Assembly: GCA_021018815.1 (NCBI GenBank)
Contig: JAITYX010000065.1
Location: 1,349,001 to 1,413,000, forward strand
DNA from: Talinum fruticosum
Lineage: Eukaryota > Streptophyta > Magnoliopsida > Caryophyllales > Talinaceae
DNA length: 64,000 nt
Direction of reading: 5' to 3'
Position 1 is the stretch's first letter. Every line of letters begins with the position of its first letter. Positions 35,823-48,149 of this stretch are shown piece by piece. The notes beneath the pieces are model-generated. The model did no database searches. It saw only the letters and a list, made by a program, of their open reading frames with translations, and had not been told where the DNA came from. The position numbers were made by a program, and so were the translations under genes.

Positions 35823-36163
35823 ATTCTCGTCCTTTGGGCTATAGAATATGGAAGTATACAACAATTGGGTATCGTTGGAATTCGAGCTCTAAAAGATTAG
35901 AAGGCCTCACCAAGGAGTCCGACACGTCTTCTTTTCTTTCCACTCCACGGTCTACATCGGTGCGACAAGCTGCGGTGCACACTATGCCGTCTTAGTCTAT
36001 TCCTTCCAATAGATTTAAACCCAGAGTAGCCACTTAATTTCAGTTTCTTAATGAGAATATAGCCAAGGTGGAAACTAGATTGAATGATCAAGAGGAGAAA
36101 ATGTCGTCTATATCAAGGGATATTAAGACTATCATAAGGGCTATTGAGAAAAGTAAGAGAGAT
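35823..36163 (+). other. Unidentified stretch between gypsy remnant and element D
   Basis: The integrase frame is lost abruptly at 35822. An open frame continues ([18 protein letters not shown]) into a serine-rich and then a K/E-rich coiled segment (NENIAKVETRLNDQEEKMSS) ending at the element D boundary. It resembles the N-terminal part of some gypsy Gag proteins but is not assignable. GAGAT at 36159-36163 would be the left target duplication of D. Confidence 0.35.
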
Positions 36164-38747
36164 TGAAGGTTTGCTCTTGGAGAGATTAAGTCACCCTAGA
36201 GGGGTGGGTGGGGTGAATAGGGTGATGGAAGATTTAAAATAAAACTAAACTCTTTTTGCACGAAGTGAGCAGAAGTAAATTATGAGTCTAGATTAGACTC
36301 GAAAAGATAGACGAACGAAGTACGTGGAAACCCTCCTAGGGCGAGAAAACCATGGACAATGCTAATTCAAGAACCATGTCAAATCCACTAATTGAATCCT
36401 CAATTACAAAGGACTGACTCTAATCAGAATTGCTCCCTTAGACAATTCCTTTACAAGTTTTTCTTAGATTCGAAGTTTCCTTATCCGATCTAATACTTCC
36501 CGACCGAGTTAACCCTTACGGTTAAGAACAACTATGCTAAATTAACCCTTACAGCTCTGTCAAGGGACTTGCAAAGAAAGTAAGAAAAGAATGTATGTGA
36601 TTACAAGACTTTCTTTACAACTCGAAAGTAAGAATTATAGATTTTTGAGTTATAAGTAGAAGATTGAGTAAGAATGCACTTGAGTAAGTCTTAAGCAATA
36701 TGTTCAGCAGCAATCTTCAAGTCTTGCAAAGTGGCTTTTATTTATAAGCACCCACGCGGAATGATCGTTGAGTCCGGTTACTGGACTTGTGATCTTCACT
36801 AGCCATTGTAATGGCTATTCCGAGTCACTCGGAAAATAGTCGTTGGGATGTGAACATTGTGCAATGGCTCATGGCTCTAAAATATGGTCCAATCATCTAG
36901 TGTTGATTGAGAACTAAGGTGTAAACAACCGTTAGACTTACAGTTTAGTTTTCCAGCTTTGGAAACAAACAACCCTCACACGGTGTCCGAGCATGTCTAG
37001 AAATAACTTTTTCTGTCTACTAGTGTTTAATGGTTAGAAACCGATTGCTTTTTTACTTCAAAAGTAGATTAGGCTTGTTTAAATAACCTACAAAAGCAAA
37101 TCAAAGTGGTACTCAAAGTATAAAAATACTTTGGTCCAAGATTAGGCACAAATAATAATTAAATCAGAATAATTAAGCACTTAGTTATCTTTGTCCTAAA
37201 AGCGTGGAATTTTCTAAGTCTAATATCCATCGAGTTCGGATTCCATCTTGAGTCAATCCTTAAATGATCAAGTTAGAAAGAATAAAATATCAGGATACAT
37301 GAACTTGATCCAACAAATAATTCTCCGGAAAATAGACTCACTTAAAACATAGAATTAATGTGGTAATTCATTTTAGCTTGAAATAAGAAGTCGCTCCTCG
37401 GAATAAGTGAGTTAGAGAAATTATTTGTTCATGCGATAGTTTTGATTAGCGTAGGAAAAAATGTGTTCGACACGAATAAAACCAGGTTTGGTCACCAATT
37501 TTTTGTCCGCATTTAAAATTCGAACATTCGGACGTGTCCAAATATGAAATCGGGTTCAGGTTTGGGTTTACTTGTTAGAAATTCGGGTTGTCCGAATTTT
37601 TGATAAAATTCTGGTCCGGACAAATTCGGACATGTCCGAACCCGAATTTTTGTGCCTAAAAATTAAAGTCATGAGAGGTTTGGATTTCTAGGCCAAATGG
37701 TTAGAAAGAGATGGTAGGATTTACGTTCATTTCCAGCCCATAAATTAGTATAAAAGCAAAAACCCTAAACTTATTTTATATGCTCTTCCTGCATTCTCTC
37801 TCTCTTCCTCCTTTTCCCTTTCTCTCTCCTTGACGGCGTGCCTATGTTTTCCTTCTTTACTTACTCTCCTTTGACTCTTTCTCATCCTCCGATTCCCTTT
37901 CTCTCTCCTTGATGGCTTGCCTCTATTTCTCTCTTTCTCTTTCTCTCTCTCTCTCTCCTCTCTTTCTCTCTCTCTCTTCTATAATGGTGGATTCATTGTA
38001 ATTCATCCAAATTCATGGCAGTGTGAACCGAGAAAGCCGACAATGGCGGACTTGTGGAGGCAATTCAGGCGATGAGAACCAACAAATGCATCCTCAACGG
38101 TGACAACGATGGACTCGGTGAGGCAATTCGGGCAAGAGGCACTTGTTCAAGAGGCATCCTCGAGTTTAGATATGTAATTTTAAAGATTTATGAATTCGTA
38201 ATTTTTTCGATTTTGCTATTTGTAGTGTTGTAAATCGCTTTATGGTTGTTGGTTTTCTATCTATAATATTTTTCCGACCAAAATAATTGTGTTTAGTTGT
38301 GTGTTTGTGCAATAGAGCTTCTCTATCAACTAGTTTGTATCACAAAATTAAAAAACACACTTAATTTGTATTTCACACACTTAAATATGCTAAATTACTT
38401 AGATAACAAATTCGGTCAAATGGACAATCGGGTTCGATCATCGGACATTCGGGTTAGGGTGCAGGTTAGGAAAGTGCATCCGAATTTTAATTCGGACGGG
38501 GTTTAGGTAAGGGTGATGTGTCCGAATGTCCAAATTGACCGAATCCAATAAGACCCGAACCCGAATTTCTGCCAGCGCTACTTCGAGTGATGTCCGAGTG
38601 AGTCGAAGCACGGTTATGAGAGATATGCAAGAACGTGCTTTTTGAGTGGGTCGAACATAATGAAAACTTAGATAGAAGTTTCTATAAGGCTCAAAATGAC
38701 TTCGAATCAAAACCCAAGAGAGATAGAGAGTTATACCCGAGTCTTCA
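36164..38747 (-). repeat. Element D 3' LTR (interrupted)
   Basis: Begins (minus strand) TGAAGACTCGGGTATAAC at 38747 and ends CAAACCTTCA at 36164. Without the insertion at 37447-38580 it is about 1.45 kb, like the other LTRs. The promoter in minus orientation reads AACGATCA then TATAAATA near 36739-36765. Confidence 0.85.
37447..38580. mobile_element. TIR-type (hAT-like) non-autonomous insertion in LTR of D
   Basis: The D LTR loses alignment with the C LTR between about 37447 and 38580. Ends are weakly inverted: TAGCGTAGG-AAAAAAT at left, and TAGCGCTGGCAGAAATT as the reverse complement of the right end. Both termini are dense in TTCGG/CCGAA repeats (37500-37650 and 38400-38580). The centre has CT-rich microsatellites (37795-37980). 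No transposase. An 8-bp duplication is not convincing (GTTTTGAT versus CTTCGAGT), so the class is provisional. Confidence 0.5.
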
Positions 38748-39239
38748 ATCTCCTCCTTTTTATGAAAGGTATTTCATACTTAAGATAGAAACTTGTAAGT
38801 TCAATTAGTTAAGTTTTCATAACAAATTGATCGGAGCAAAAAAAATAAAAAAATCTCAAGCATAACTTAAGATATTGATAAGTGTAGCTCATATCAAAAC
38901 ATAACTTAGAACATGTTTCTTTATATTAATCACAGTAATGAAAAATTAATCAAAGCGAGATATGTAACTCGAAACGTGATATGTGAAAGAGTAAAGTATC
39001 GAGCTATTAGAGTAAAAAAATATATAACTTCGAAACATATATGCTCGAAAATAAATTTCATTCATTGCCGGAATCATATATACAAGAAACAAACAAAAAA
39101 TAACTAAACTCGAAAAAGGAAAAACTCCCCTAGACCAAACATCTAAAATTTTCTATCTATTTCTCTCCCCTATGCATTTAAGCAAAATATCAAAATGAGG
39201 GAGGAAAAACCACGTAACTACAGGGGCTTTTGATCGACA
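38748..39239 (-). other. Element D 3' untranslated region and purine tracts
   Basis: Polypurine tract AAAAAGGAGGAGA (minus strand, about 38748-38761) adjoins the LTR, and a secondary tract ATAGGGGAGAGAAATAG lies at about 39156-39173. The remainder is AT-rich without coding signal. Confidence 0.7.
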
Positions 39240-40357
39240 ATCATCGCCAGCCTCTTCTAAGCCATTCTTAGCAAGATTAGAAGAGATCAACTCATGCTTT
39301 TGTTGCCCTGAGTCTCAGGCTGAGCAGCTTCTTCCCCTTTGTTTTCTTCTTCTTTTTCTCCCTTGTGAGCTTCTCCTTCTTCTTCTTCGGCTTTAGCTTC
39401 TTTCTCGGCTTCTGCTGCCTTCTCGGCTTCAATTGCTTCCTCGACTTTAAGTGATGGTGACTTAGCAAGGCAGTAGAGGGACCTCTGAAGTTGTCCGAGT
39501 CCGAGAAGGAGGAGGTAACTCAAACACATGAATCCGGACACCAGGTTTGACTTCCTGGTATCCTAATCCCCGTAAGCTCATTCCTGCCCAAATAAACGAG
39601 TAGGTTCCAAGCAAGCCATAGGGTTAGAGGGAAGAGGGACCCGAAAGTGCTTGAAAACAAGCAGATCGAAGTGCCCCGAAAGGAAAAGGACCAGATTTCT
39701 TAGAACGAGCTGGCATAGTTGCCATATGCTCTAAAATTGAAGGAAAAAGATCTACTTCGTAGCCCTCGAGAATATCATAGGGAACCTTGAGAAATTTTGA
39801 GCTGGGGTTCTCTTTATAGGAACGATGAAAGAAGAAAGTTCTCATCGGAATAAAGCAAAGAAGTCTTGCTTCGACTTCATTTGAGACACGTAAAAATTCT
39901 TTGTGGACTTAGGAACCTCTTTAGTGAACTTTTCAAAGAAATCGTCCGTGACTTCATTGAAGGGAATAGGGTTGGAGTTTAGAAAAAGAGTCTTCACCTC
40001 GAAGAGCTTGTATAGTAATGCAAGGTTGATCCGAACGGTCATACCCCGAATAAGAGAGGTAACAACGCCTTCGTTGGCGGTCATATGAGAGTAAAATTCG
40101 GACATTAGGTCTAGATAGATGTATTCACGAAAGCAAAGATAGTTGTACACACTAGTTTTTGTGATGTGTTTTAACCAGGAGATGGAGGTGGAGGGAAAGA
40201 ATTTGTCTTCTAAATTGAAATGTTGAGCGACAAAGAATTTTGGAGGATTTGAGATAGGTTCTTTTCCCTTAACTTGTGAAATCTCGGACTGCGTAGACTT
40301 AGTTCCGGCTTTCTTAGTGGCCGAACCTCCTTCTTGAGCAGCAGCTCTCTTAACCAT
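39240..40357 (-). pseudogene. Element D downstream ORF (env-like position)
   Basis: MVKRAAAQEGGSATKKAG starts at 40357 and runs open to 39842. It contains KFFVAQHFNLEDKFFPSTSI, CFREYIYLDLMSEFYSHMT, SLIRGMTVRINLALLYKLFE and LNSNPIPFNEVTDDFFEKF. A second piece (39624-39845) has MRTFFFHRSYKENPSSKF and ILEGYEVDLFPSILEH; a frame change separates the two. The C-terminal piece (39287-39541) is strongly acidic and alanine/glutamate-rich (VEEAIEAEKAAEAEKEAKAE), probably helical. The frame also extends upstream to 40546, but that passes the TATA box and is not conserved. No clear hydrophobic fusion peptide or anchor. It resembles an uncharacterised plant transposon-protein domain; role unknown. Confidence 0.65.
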
Positions 40358-40521
40358 GTTTGCAAAGAGATTAGAGAGAGAGTGATTGAGAGGGAATAGA
40401 GAATAAAGAGACTTAAGATTTAGAGAGAGAACACGAGTGAGTGATACGGAATTTGATACCAAAGAGAGCAAGACTGCGAGTAATAAGTTGGTAAAGTGAA
40501 GAAAAGAAAGTGAAGCGGTGC

Positions 40522-40529
40522 TATTTATA
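40522..40529 (-). promoter_or_regulatory. Internal TATA box upstream of element D downstream ORF
   Basis: Minus strand GCTATAAATAGCACCGC, 165 bp before the ATG. A GA/CT tract lies further upstream (plus 40665-40690), as in B and C. Same layout as 11399-12038. Confidence 0.55.
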
Positions 40530-40896
40530 GCTGAAAAGGCTTCCAACCATCTTTATAACCCAAATACTAAGAAATGGTTCTCCGACCATTGTGTCGTTAC
40601 TGCACTGTAATGGCTAGTTTTCCAACAGACTTTCTTCCAAGGGCTAGTTTCGCCGACTGTTCGCGTGACGAGAGAGAAAGAGAGAGAAGAAAGAGTTTTC
40701 AAAAACATTTATGAGATTCTCCATTTATCTAGAAATGATCTCAAAATTTTGATGTCCATTTTGCTCATAATTTGAGGTCGACTCAGTAAATTTTCCGAGT
40801 GACTAAGAACACTCGAGTACTAATATCTCATAGCTCAGTTTCACTCGAGAAAATTGATCCATTTGTTATCTAATTAAGGCATATAACATGCATTAG

Positions 40897-43269
40897 TCAT
40901 GCATTAATAATGCCAAGTTCATTCCTAATAAAACAAAACTGATCCTCACTAAGAGGCTTAGTGAAAATATCAACTAACCGAAACTTAGTAGGAATAAATT
41001 AAAGCTCAATATCACCTTTCTTAGAATGGTCTCCCAGAAAATGATACCTAACCTCAATGTGCTTAGTCTTTGAGTGCCGAATTGGATTCTTAGTGATGAT
41101 AATTGCACTTTGATTGTCACACTTCATTGGGATAGAAGTGAATAATATTCCAAATCCTTCAAGTGTTGCTTGATCCATAGAATCCGAGCACAACAAGCTT
41201 CAACTACAATGTACTCAGCCTCAGTAGTTGATAGAGTAACCGAGTTATGTTTCTTTGAGTGCCAGGAGATGAGGGATTGACCCAGAAATTGGCATGCTCC
41301 TGATGTGCTATTTCTATCAACCTTGTATCCAAGCACGATCGAGCATCCGAGTATCCAATAAGAATCGGTTCCGAGTCTTTTGCAAACCATAGACCAAGAT
41401 TTTGAGTCCCTACAAGATATCTAAAAATACTCTTCACTACAATGAGTTGTGACTCTTTTGGGTTAGCTTGAAATCTTGCACAAAGGTAGACACTGAACAT
41501 GATATCTGGCCTACTAGATATGAGATAAAGTAGGGATCCAATCATACCTCTGTAGAGTCTCCGATCTATAGCTTGACCTTTCTCATATGAGTCCAATTTC
41601 AAATTGCTACTCATAGGTGTTGCTGCATGCTTCACATCTTGTAGCTTGTATTTCTGCTATAGCTCCTTGATGTACTTAGATTAATGGACATAGATGCCAT
41701 TGTTTTCTTATTTGATTTGCAGACCAAAAAGAAATTGAGTTCTCCTATCATACTCATTTGGAACTCGTGTTTCATCAACTCAGAAAACTCTTGGCATAGA
41801 GTTTCATTAGTAGCTCCAAAAATGATATCATCAACATATATCTTAATGATAAGAAAGTCATTCCCCTTGGTTTTTATGAAAAGAGTTTTGTCAATATGAC
41901 CTCTTTTGAAATCATTTTCAACCAAGAAACTGCTTAGTCTTTCATACCAAGCTTTAGGAGCTTGTTTAAGACCATATAAAGCCTTTTGCAACTTGAAAAC
42001 ATGATTTGGAAATTATGAGTTTTCAAATCCTGGGGTTGCTCAACATATACTTCTTCTTGAATAAAACCATTAAGAAATGCACATTTGACATCCATTTGAT
42101 AAAGCCTGATGTTCATGCTAGATTCAAATGCTAAGAGAATTCGATTGCCTCAATCATAGCAACAGGTGCAAAGGTTTCCCCACAATCAATTCCTTCCTCT
42201 TGGTTATATCCCTGAGCAACTAGTCTAGCCTTATTTCGACTACCAACCCTTCCTCATCTAGTTTGTTCTTAAAAACCCATTTGGTTCCTATTACTTGGGT
42301 GGTTAGAAGGTCATTTGGTCGAGTCCGGACTTTGTTTCTTTCAAATTGTTTAAGCTCTTCTTGCATGGCATCTATCCATTCTGGTTCATTTAGGGCCTCT
42401 AGTGCATTCTTAGGTTCCGTTAATGATATGATTACAGAGAATGCACACAGATTATGCAAAGAAGATCAAATTCTTACCCCACTGTTGATATCGAAAGTAT
42501 GTTCTCAGGTGGGTGACTAGATGCATATTTGAAAGCTGCTCTAACTGTCCTCCGATTTACCAAGTTTGTTGGTTGAATAGGACGATCTTCGGTTGGTTGT
42601 TCTTGCTGAGCCTCTCGCATTGGCTTGTTCTTTAACATTCTGAGTTGGGTTTTGAATTTGTTCATTCTAAGTCACAACATTCTAAGTTGGCTAGTTTTGA
42701 GTTTCCTCATTCCGAGTTGCCTTAGTTCTTCCGTTTCGACTCTTTACGAGCTCGGCTTCAGCATGGTCATCATAATCTCTATTAAGCTTGAGATCCGAGA
42801 GTGTGGATTCACTTATCCTGCCAAGATCAATCTCATCAAAGATAACGTGGATACTTTCTTCCACTTTGTTAAATACATGATAAGCTTTACTATGAGATAA
42901 GTAACCCAAAAATATACCTTCATCCGATCTAACATCAAACTTAGTCGGATGTTCCTTACCATTGTTGTGCACATAACATTTACATCCAAATGGTCTGAAG
43001 TAGGAGATGTTGGGCTTCTTTCCCTTGTACAGCTCAATGGGTGTCTTTTTCAGAATAGGTCCGATGAGGCATCTATTGAGTGTATAGTTTGCTATGTTGA
43101 TTGCTTGAGCCCGAAATAGTAAGGTAGATCATTTTCAATCATCATGGTGCTTCCTATTTCTTCAAGAGTTCTATTCTTTCTCTCCACTACTCCATTTTTT
43201 TGAGGAGTTCTTGGTACGAGAGAAGTTATGGGAGATGCCATTCTTGTCACGTAAATCTGCCCTCGAGTA
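40897..43269 (-). pseudogene. pol: Element D pol, 3' part (integrase remnant, RT, RNase H)
   Basis: Integrase C-terminal part KEHPTKFDVRSDEGIFLGYL (42691-42972); RT with [32 protein letters not shown] and YVDD at 41827-41838; then KQAPKAWYERLSSFLVENDF. RNase H has STSGACQFLGQSLISWHSKK, TTEAEYIVVEACCARILWIK and CDNQSAIIITKNP. It ends FIRNELGIINA-stop at 40897. Stops and frameshifts are fewer than in B and C. The upstream end is cut at 43269 by the CACTA element, in the integrase core (near the region with NGVVERKNRTLEE in B). Confidence 0.88.
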
Positions 43270-43620
43270 CACTACTATAGGAACCACTTTTAACTACGGT
43301 TAAAAATAACCTTTAACGATGGTTAAGCGGCATCGTGTATGTGGTCGTCGTTATATGTAGCATCTTTTACTATGATTTAACAACCGTAGTAAAAGACAAC
43401 CTATACGACGATTATAATGTAAAAATCGTTTTCATAGGTGACTATATGACAATGGTTTTCCAAAAAGAACCGTCGTTAGATAGATACCTATGATGACTTG
43501 TTCTTGTATAAGAACCGTCGTCATACATCTTGAACAAATAATGCCCAAAATTGTTAGGCGGGGCATATGATGACGGTTCTAATGTAAGAACAGTCGTCAT
43601 AGGTTTGTATTTGGTTTTAA
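43270..43620. repeat. Subterminal repeat region of the outer CACTA element
   Basis: Repeated, variously oriented copies of GAACCGTCGT(C/T)A and TGACGGTTCT-like motifs plus TAACTACGGTTAA. In CACTA elements such arrays bind the TnpA-type protein. From 43620 to 44480 the sequence is non-coding 3' region with a duplicated segment: GGAAAACATTAAGTGGGA near 44038 and again near 44265. Confidence 0.7.
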
Positions 43621-44548
43621 TTGTTTTTTTTGTTTTTTTGTCCCCATGTACAAAATATACTTCAAAATACATCATAACTTACACAACAACAAACCTACAG
43701 ACCTTAATTTTCCAATATAATACAAAATTTTCCAACTTACTACAACCACAACAAAGTTCCATCTGAACAAGTTCACAACATAGTTTCATATATTTCGCAT
43801 TTAAGTTCAAGCAAAGAATATATTACAATGATGTGAAAATAATTTAAACCATAAAGTTTCAAGAGAAACAGATGGACTATTTGACATAAGTACTTGAAAA
43901 AGTAATACACAATGAGGACATCTCACCAGACAATATCTATTTCCTTGGTAATTGTCCCAAATTGATATCTGCTCATGTACTACTTGCTTGGAGTTTGTAC
44001 AGGGGGTAGACTGGACAACAAGCAACTTAATAACTATGGAAAACATTAAGTGGGAACAGAGATTAGCAACCATAGCAACCAAAGCCGAGAAAGGCGGTAA
44101 GCAATAATTATCCACAAGAAATATGCACAAGAAACTTTACCTAAAAGGCTTAGTCCTTTTGATACTCATCGAATGAGGATCTTCTATGCTTCCATTGGAG
44201 AGCTTAGTCCTTATTTTGCTTCTTGGAGTTCGTACAAGGTAGAGGTTCTACAATATAAAAACTAAGGAAAACATTAAGTGGGAGCTGAGATTAGCAACCA
44301 AAATTGAGAAAAGTGTTAAGTAATAATTATTCACAAGAAATATTACCCCGAATGATGGTCCTTATTTTGATCGTCATCGAATAAAATAATCTCTTTACAT
44401 GAATACTACAAGTTAAAAACAATGAAAAGCAAGCTGCAGTTTCTAAAACAAGCAACGGAATTGGATATCATCCGGAATAATTTAATGTTCTTATCGAGTT
44501 GATATAATTATATGGTTTATGCCTTTTTCCCCCTCCTTTAGACTTATA

Positions 44549-47056
44549 TTAAATAAATATGCCCTCTTGATGGTCAACCCTTGAATGCAATTCTTCAAAA
44601 TTGGGATCCTTATTTTCGATAGGCATTCCCAAGGACAAGGGTGGGGTCTCCTCAACAAACTCACACACATCTTCACCATCCCCACCGGCAACGTGCCTCT
44701 TCCCTTGAAGAACAATAGACCACTTATCATTGGTTGGGTCCTCAACATAGAACACTTGTCTTGCTTGGGATGCCATACAAAATTAATTTCCTTTAGGCTC
44801 TTCTCTTGTGAGATCGACAATCGTGAATCCCATCTCATCAACTCGGACATCGTTGTTAATGTCAGCCCATTTGCACTCTGGAAAACAAGCTCACGAAGTG
44901 AACATAGTCTAGCTCCCATATCTCCTCAAAGACACCATAATATGACATTTTAGCTACAACGGGATTTTTGTCCTTGGAGCTAGAAACATGAAGTGCATGA
45001 GCCTCCAATGTGACCCCACTATTTTGCAAGGTGCTTCTATTGTCCCGGCTCTTTGTGTAGAAAGAGTATCCATTGATGTCATACCCACAATAAGATATGA
45101 CTTCCAACTGCGACCCTCTAGCTAAGCTGACTAATGTTTGCGGGATATATTCTTCCAATTAGCTAGTGATCACTCTATCTCTAAACCAGTTGACAAATGT
45201 ACGATTATGATGGGTCGGTACCCACGTCTCATTTTTTCCTCGGTACTATCTCCTTATGAGGGATTTGTGCTCATCAATGAACGGCTGCACTTCATTGCTG
45301 TTTTGTAGAATATAATGATGTGCATGATCCCTCATATCACGATTGATTGTTAGAATCGTCGGCCCAGTTTCCCCGCCCGCCGATCTTCCCTATAAAACGA
45401 TGTTTTGGAATACCAACTTATTCCATTTGGGGGTAGTATTCACAACAAAACTTGACACACTCCTCAGCTGTGTATGCCTTAATAATGCACGCTTTCGGAC
45501 AATACCGATTTCTAACATACCCTTTGAGAATTTTCATGAAATGTTCGAAGGGTGCATCCGTCGGTAAAATACAGGCCACAAAATCGCACTTCTCTCACCA
45601 AATGAACAACTAGGTGCACCATGATATCAAAAAAGAATGTGGGAAGTACATCTCAAGTTGGCACAACGTAACATTCACACCGTAGTAAAGATCATGCAAT
45701 TTCTCCAAATCAACGACTTTGCTGCATATGGCATTGAAGAAGAAGTAAAGTCTTATGATCGCTTGTATAACATGTTTCGGCATCACGGCTCGGATAGCAA
45801 CCAACAGTATTTGTTGCATCAAAGTATGACAATTGTGAGATTTAAGACCGATTAGTCTACAATCGGACAACAAGACGAGTCTACTTATGTTTGAAGAATA
45901 TCCTTGTGGCACTTTGAGTCTCTTCAAGGTCTCGGACAAACGTTGTTTTTCCCTTATACTCAATGTGTAAGACGCTAGAGGAAAATATGTTCTCTTTCCC
46001 TTTGTTTGTGTTGCTAATTCCTCCCGTATTCCCATTTCATACATATCGAGTCATGGTTTCTCTCTATCCTTTGTCTTCCTCGGTATGTTTAGAAGAGTGT
46101 CAATGAGACTTTCGCCGATGTTTTTCTCTATATGCATTACATCAAGACTATGTCTCACATACAACTCTTTCCAATATTGAAGATCATAAAATATTGATCA
46201 CTTTTTCCACACACCGTTTTCGGATTGACATTGGTATGGCTTGCGGAACTCCACATCAAGAACCTTCACTTGCTCATATATTTGATGTCCTGTTAATGGA
46301 ATTGGAGCAAAATCCATCTCGGTTTTACCATTGAAAGCCTTCTTTTTCTTACGATATTGATGGGAAAAGGGAAGAAACTTTCGGTGTCTAAGGTAGGCTA
46401 TCTTTTTTTGTGCTTAAGTTGATAGGAGCAAGTACCCTCAGCATAAATGGGGCATGCCTTGTGGCCTTTGATGGTGTATCTAGACAAGTTTTCGTATGCG
46501 GGAAGTCATTGATTGTGGTGAAGATCATAGCTCGCAATGTAAATTGCTCTTGACGGTATGCATTGTAAACCGAAACACCTTCATCCTACAAAAGCTTGAA
46601 ATCTTCAACAAGAGGCACTAAGTACACATCTATATCATTTCCGGCTATTTAGGCCCAGAATTGAGCATTGACAACATAATGTACTTGTGCTTCATACACA
46701 ATGACGACGGTAGGTTGTAGATAACTAAAAGAGTGGGCCAACTGCTATGCTTTCTACTGAGATCACCGTGGGGGTTTATTCCGTCCGTACAAAGGCGAAC
46801 ACGTAGATTCCATGCTTCCCTACCAAATTCGGGAACATTGAACCGATCTTCTTCCATTGAGGAGAATCGGTAGGGTGACGTAGCTTGTCATCACGAGACT
46901 CTTCCGTCGGCATGCCACGTCAAGTTCTTAGCATCGGTTGCACTTGAAAACAAGCGTTTAAACCTTTGTATTATCGGCAAGTAGTGTAACACCTTTGCGG
47001 GAGGTCCCTCAACACTCTCTCCATCGATGTATTTCATTTTGTATCGAGATACACCA
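44549..47056 (-). pseudogene. Outer CACTA TNP2 transposase, C-terminal piece (broken)
   Basis: In minus orientation: CGVSRYKMKYIDGE at the junction; RLCTDGINPHGDLSRKHSSW and MLSMLNSGPK (46645-46857); NDFPAYENLSRYTIKGHKAC (about 46440-46520); SLIGLKSH-type region with LKVPQGYSSNIS and RLIGLKSHNCHTLMQQILLV (45610-46044, TNP2 end); a DUF4218-type remnant with GCIAKAY; and DUF4216 with YYGVFEEIWELDYVHF and QVFYVEDPTNDKWSIVLQGK (44549-45160). Many stops and frame changes. The product would be the DDE transposase that cuts at CACTA ends. Confidence 0.85.
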
Positions 47057-47340
47057 CACTTATATTACAAAAGAACCGGCTGTTAGCGTCCGAATTTAGA
47101 GACAACCTAAAAATCCGACGCTAATAGTGACCTATTTAGCATCGGATGCGAAGAAGAAGCAATTTGCATCAGAAAAAAATAAAAGGATGCTATTAGCATC
47201 GAGATATTAGCATCGGAAATAGAAAAGAGACGCTATTGGTGTCGGATTTTAGAGTCAAACCCAAATTCCGAACCTAATACCCAATGTAGGTTTGGGAAAA
47301 AAGGGGTCGAGTGTATTCGAGCCCTCAATCCCTAAAATTT

Positions 47341-47800
47341 CTTTACTCTCTCATCGCTACTAGCCTCCCCTCCTTCTCTAGCGTCCACCCCCTCCTTCTC
47401 TGGCGTCTGTCCCCCTCGTCATCGTCATCCATCCCCTCCCTCACCGGCAATGTTCGATCCAATGAAAATTTATCGAGTAAATGCCTTTATGCTCTCTACT
47501 CTATCTTATTTTGATTGCAATCAAGCCTCTATCACTAAAAGTACTTTACTTTCTCATCCCTACTAGCCTCCGCGCCGGACCCCTCATTCTCCGACGTCCA
47601 TACCCTCCCTCACCGGCAATCTTCGCTTCAATGAAATGAATTTATTTTGTAAATGCCTCTATGCTCTCTACTCTTTCTTATTTTGACTGCAATCAAGCTC
47701 CGAATCGCTAAAAATGCTCATCTCTCATCCCTGCTAGCCTTCACCCCCTCCCCTCCTTCTCCGGCGTATGTACCCTCCCTCATCGGTGTCTGTCACCGGA
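47341..47800 (+). repeat. ~170-200-bp tandem repeat in the inner CACTA leader
   Basis: Units start near 47341, 47544 and 47713 (the third partial) and share CTCATC(G/C)CTACTAGCCTCC, CCTCCCTCACCGGCAAT and ATGCTCTCTACTCT. They form a GC- and CT-rich leader ahead of the transposase remnant. They are not coding despite open frames. Confidence 0.65.
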
Positions 47801-48149
47801 ATTCGGGGAAGGTTACCTTTTCTCCTTGCTAGGTAGATCTGCTTCTTCCTCTGTCTTCTTCTGTTTGAACCTTGGGAAGTCGGTTATTAAACACAAACTC
47901 ATCAACAACTATATGAGAAACTTATTACTGCTAAGAACTTTGAATTGTTGATGCTTTCCTCGTCGATCCGTGTATATGTACTTGTCAAGTTTCAGCAGAA
48001 CAACCTTCTTTATGAGTATTTGATGCTACCTTGAAATTCTTTCAAATGTCCATGGGTGGAGGTGATGTTGAAGATAAACTATATTTATTTATTTAGAAAA
48101 CTCAATAATCTCAAACCTTATTTGAAGAAATTTAACGAGTTGATGTTGT

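Larger units (their letters stand above)
36164..43269 (-). mobile_element. Element D: 3' half of a sirevirus-type copia element, minus strand
   Basis: On the minus strand: integrase remnant, RT, RNase H, spacer with TATA box, downstream ORF, purine tracts, 3' LTR (36164-38747, enlarged by an insertion). The 5' half (gag, protease, most of integrase, 5' LTR) is missing: the element is cut at 43269, where a CACTA terminus begins. Of the three copies with a recognisable downstream ORF, D has the best preserved one. Confidence 0.88.

Noticed and set aside
40358..40546. Hydrophobic N-terminal extension of the D downstream ORF as a signal peptide
   Set aside because: It reads through the conserved TATA box and leader, and the aligned start in all three elements is the later M(P/S/V)KR.
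43442..43675. 77-codon minus-strand frame in the CACTA terminus
   Set aside because: It is composed of subterminal repeat units and has no family motif.
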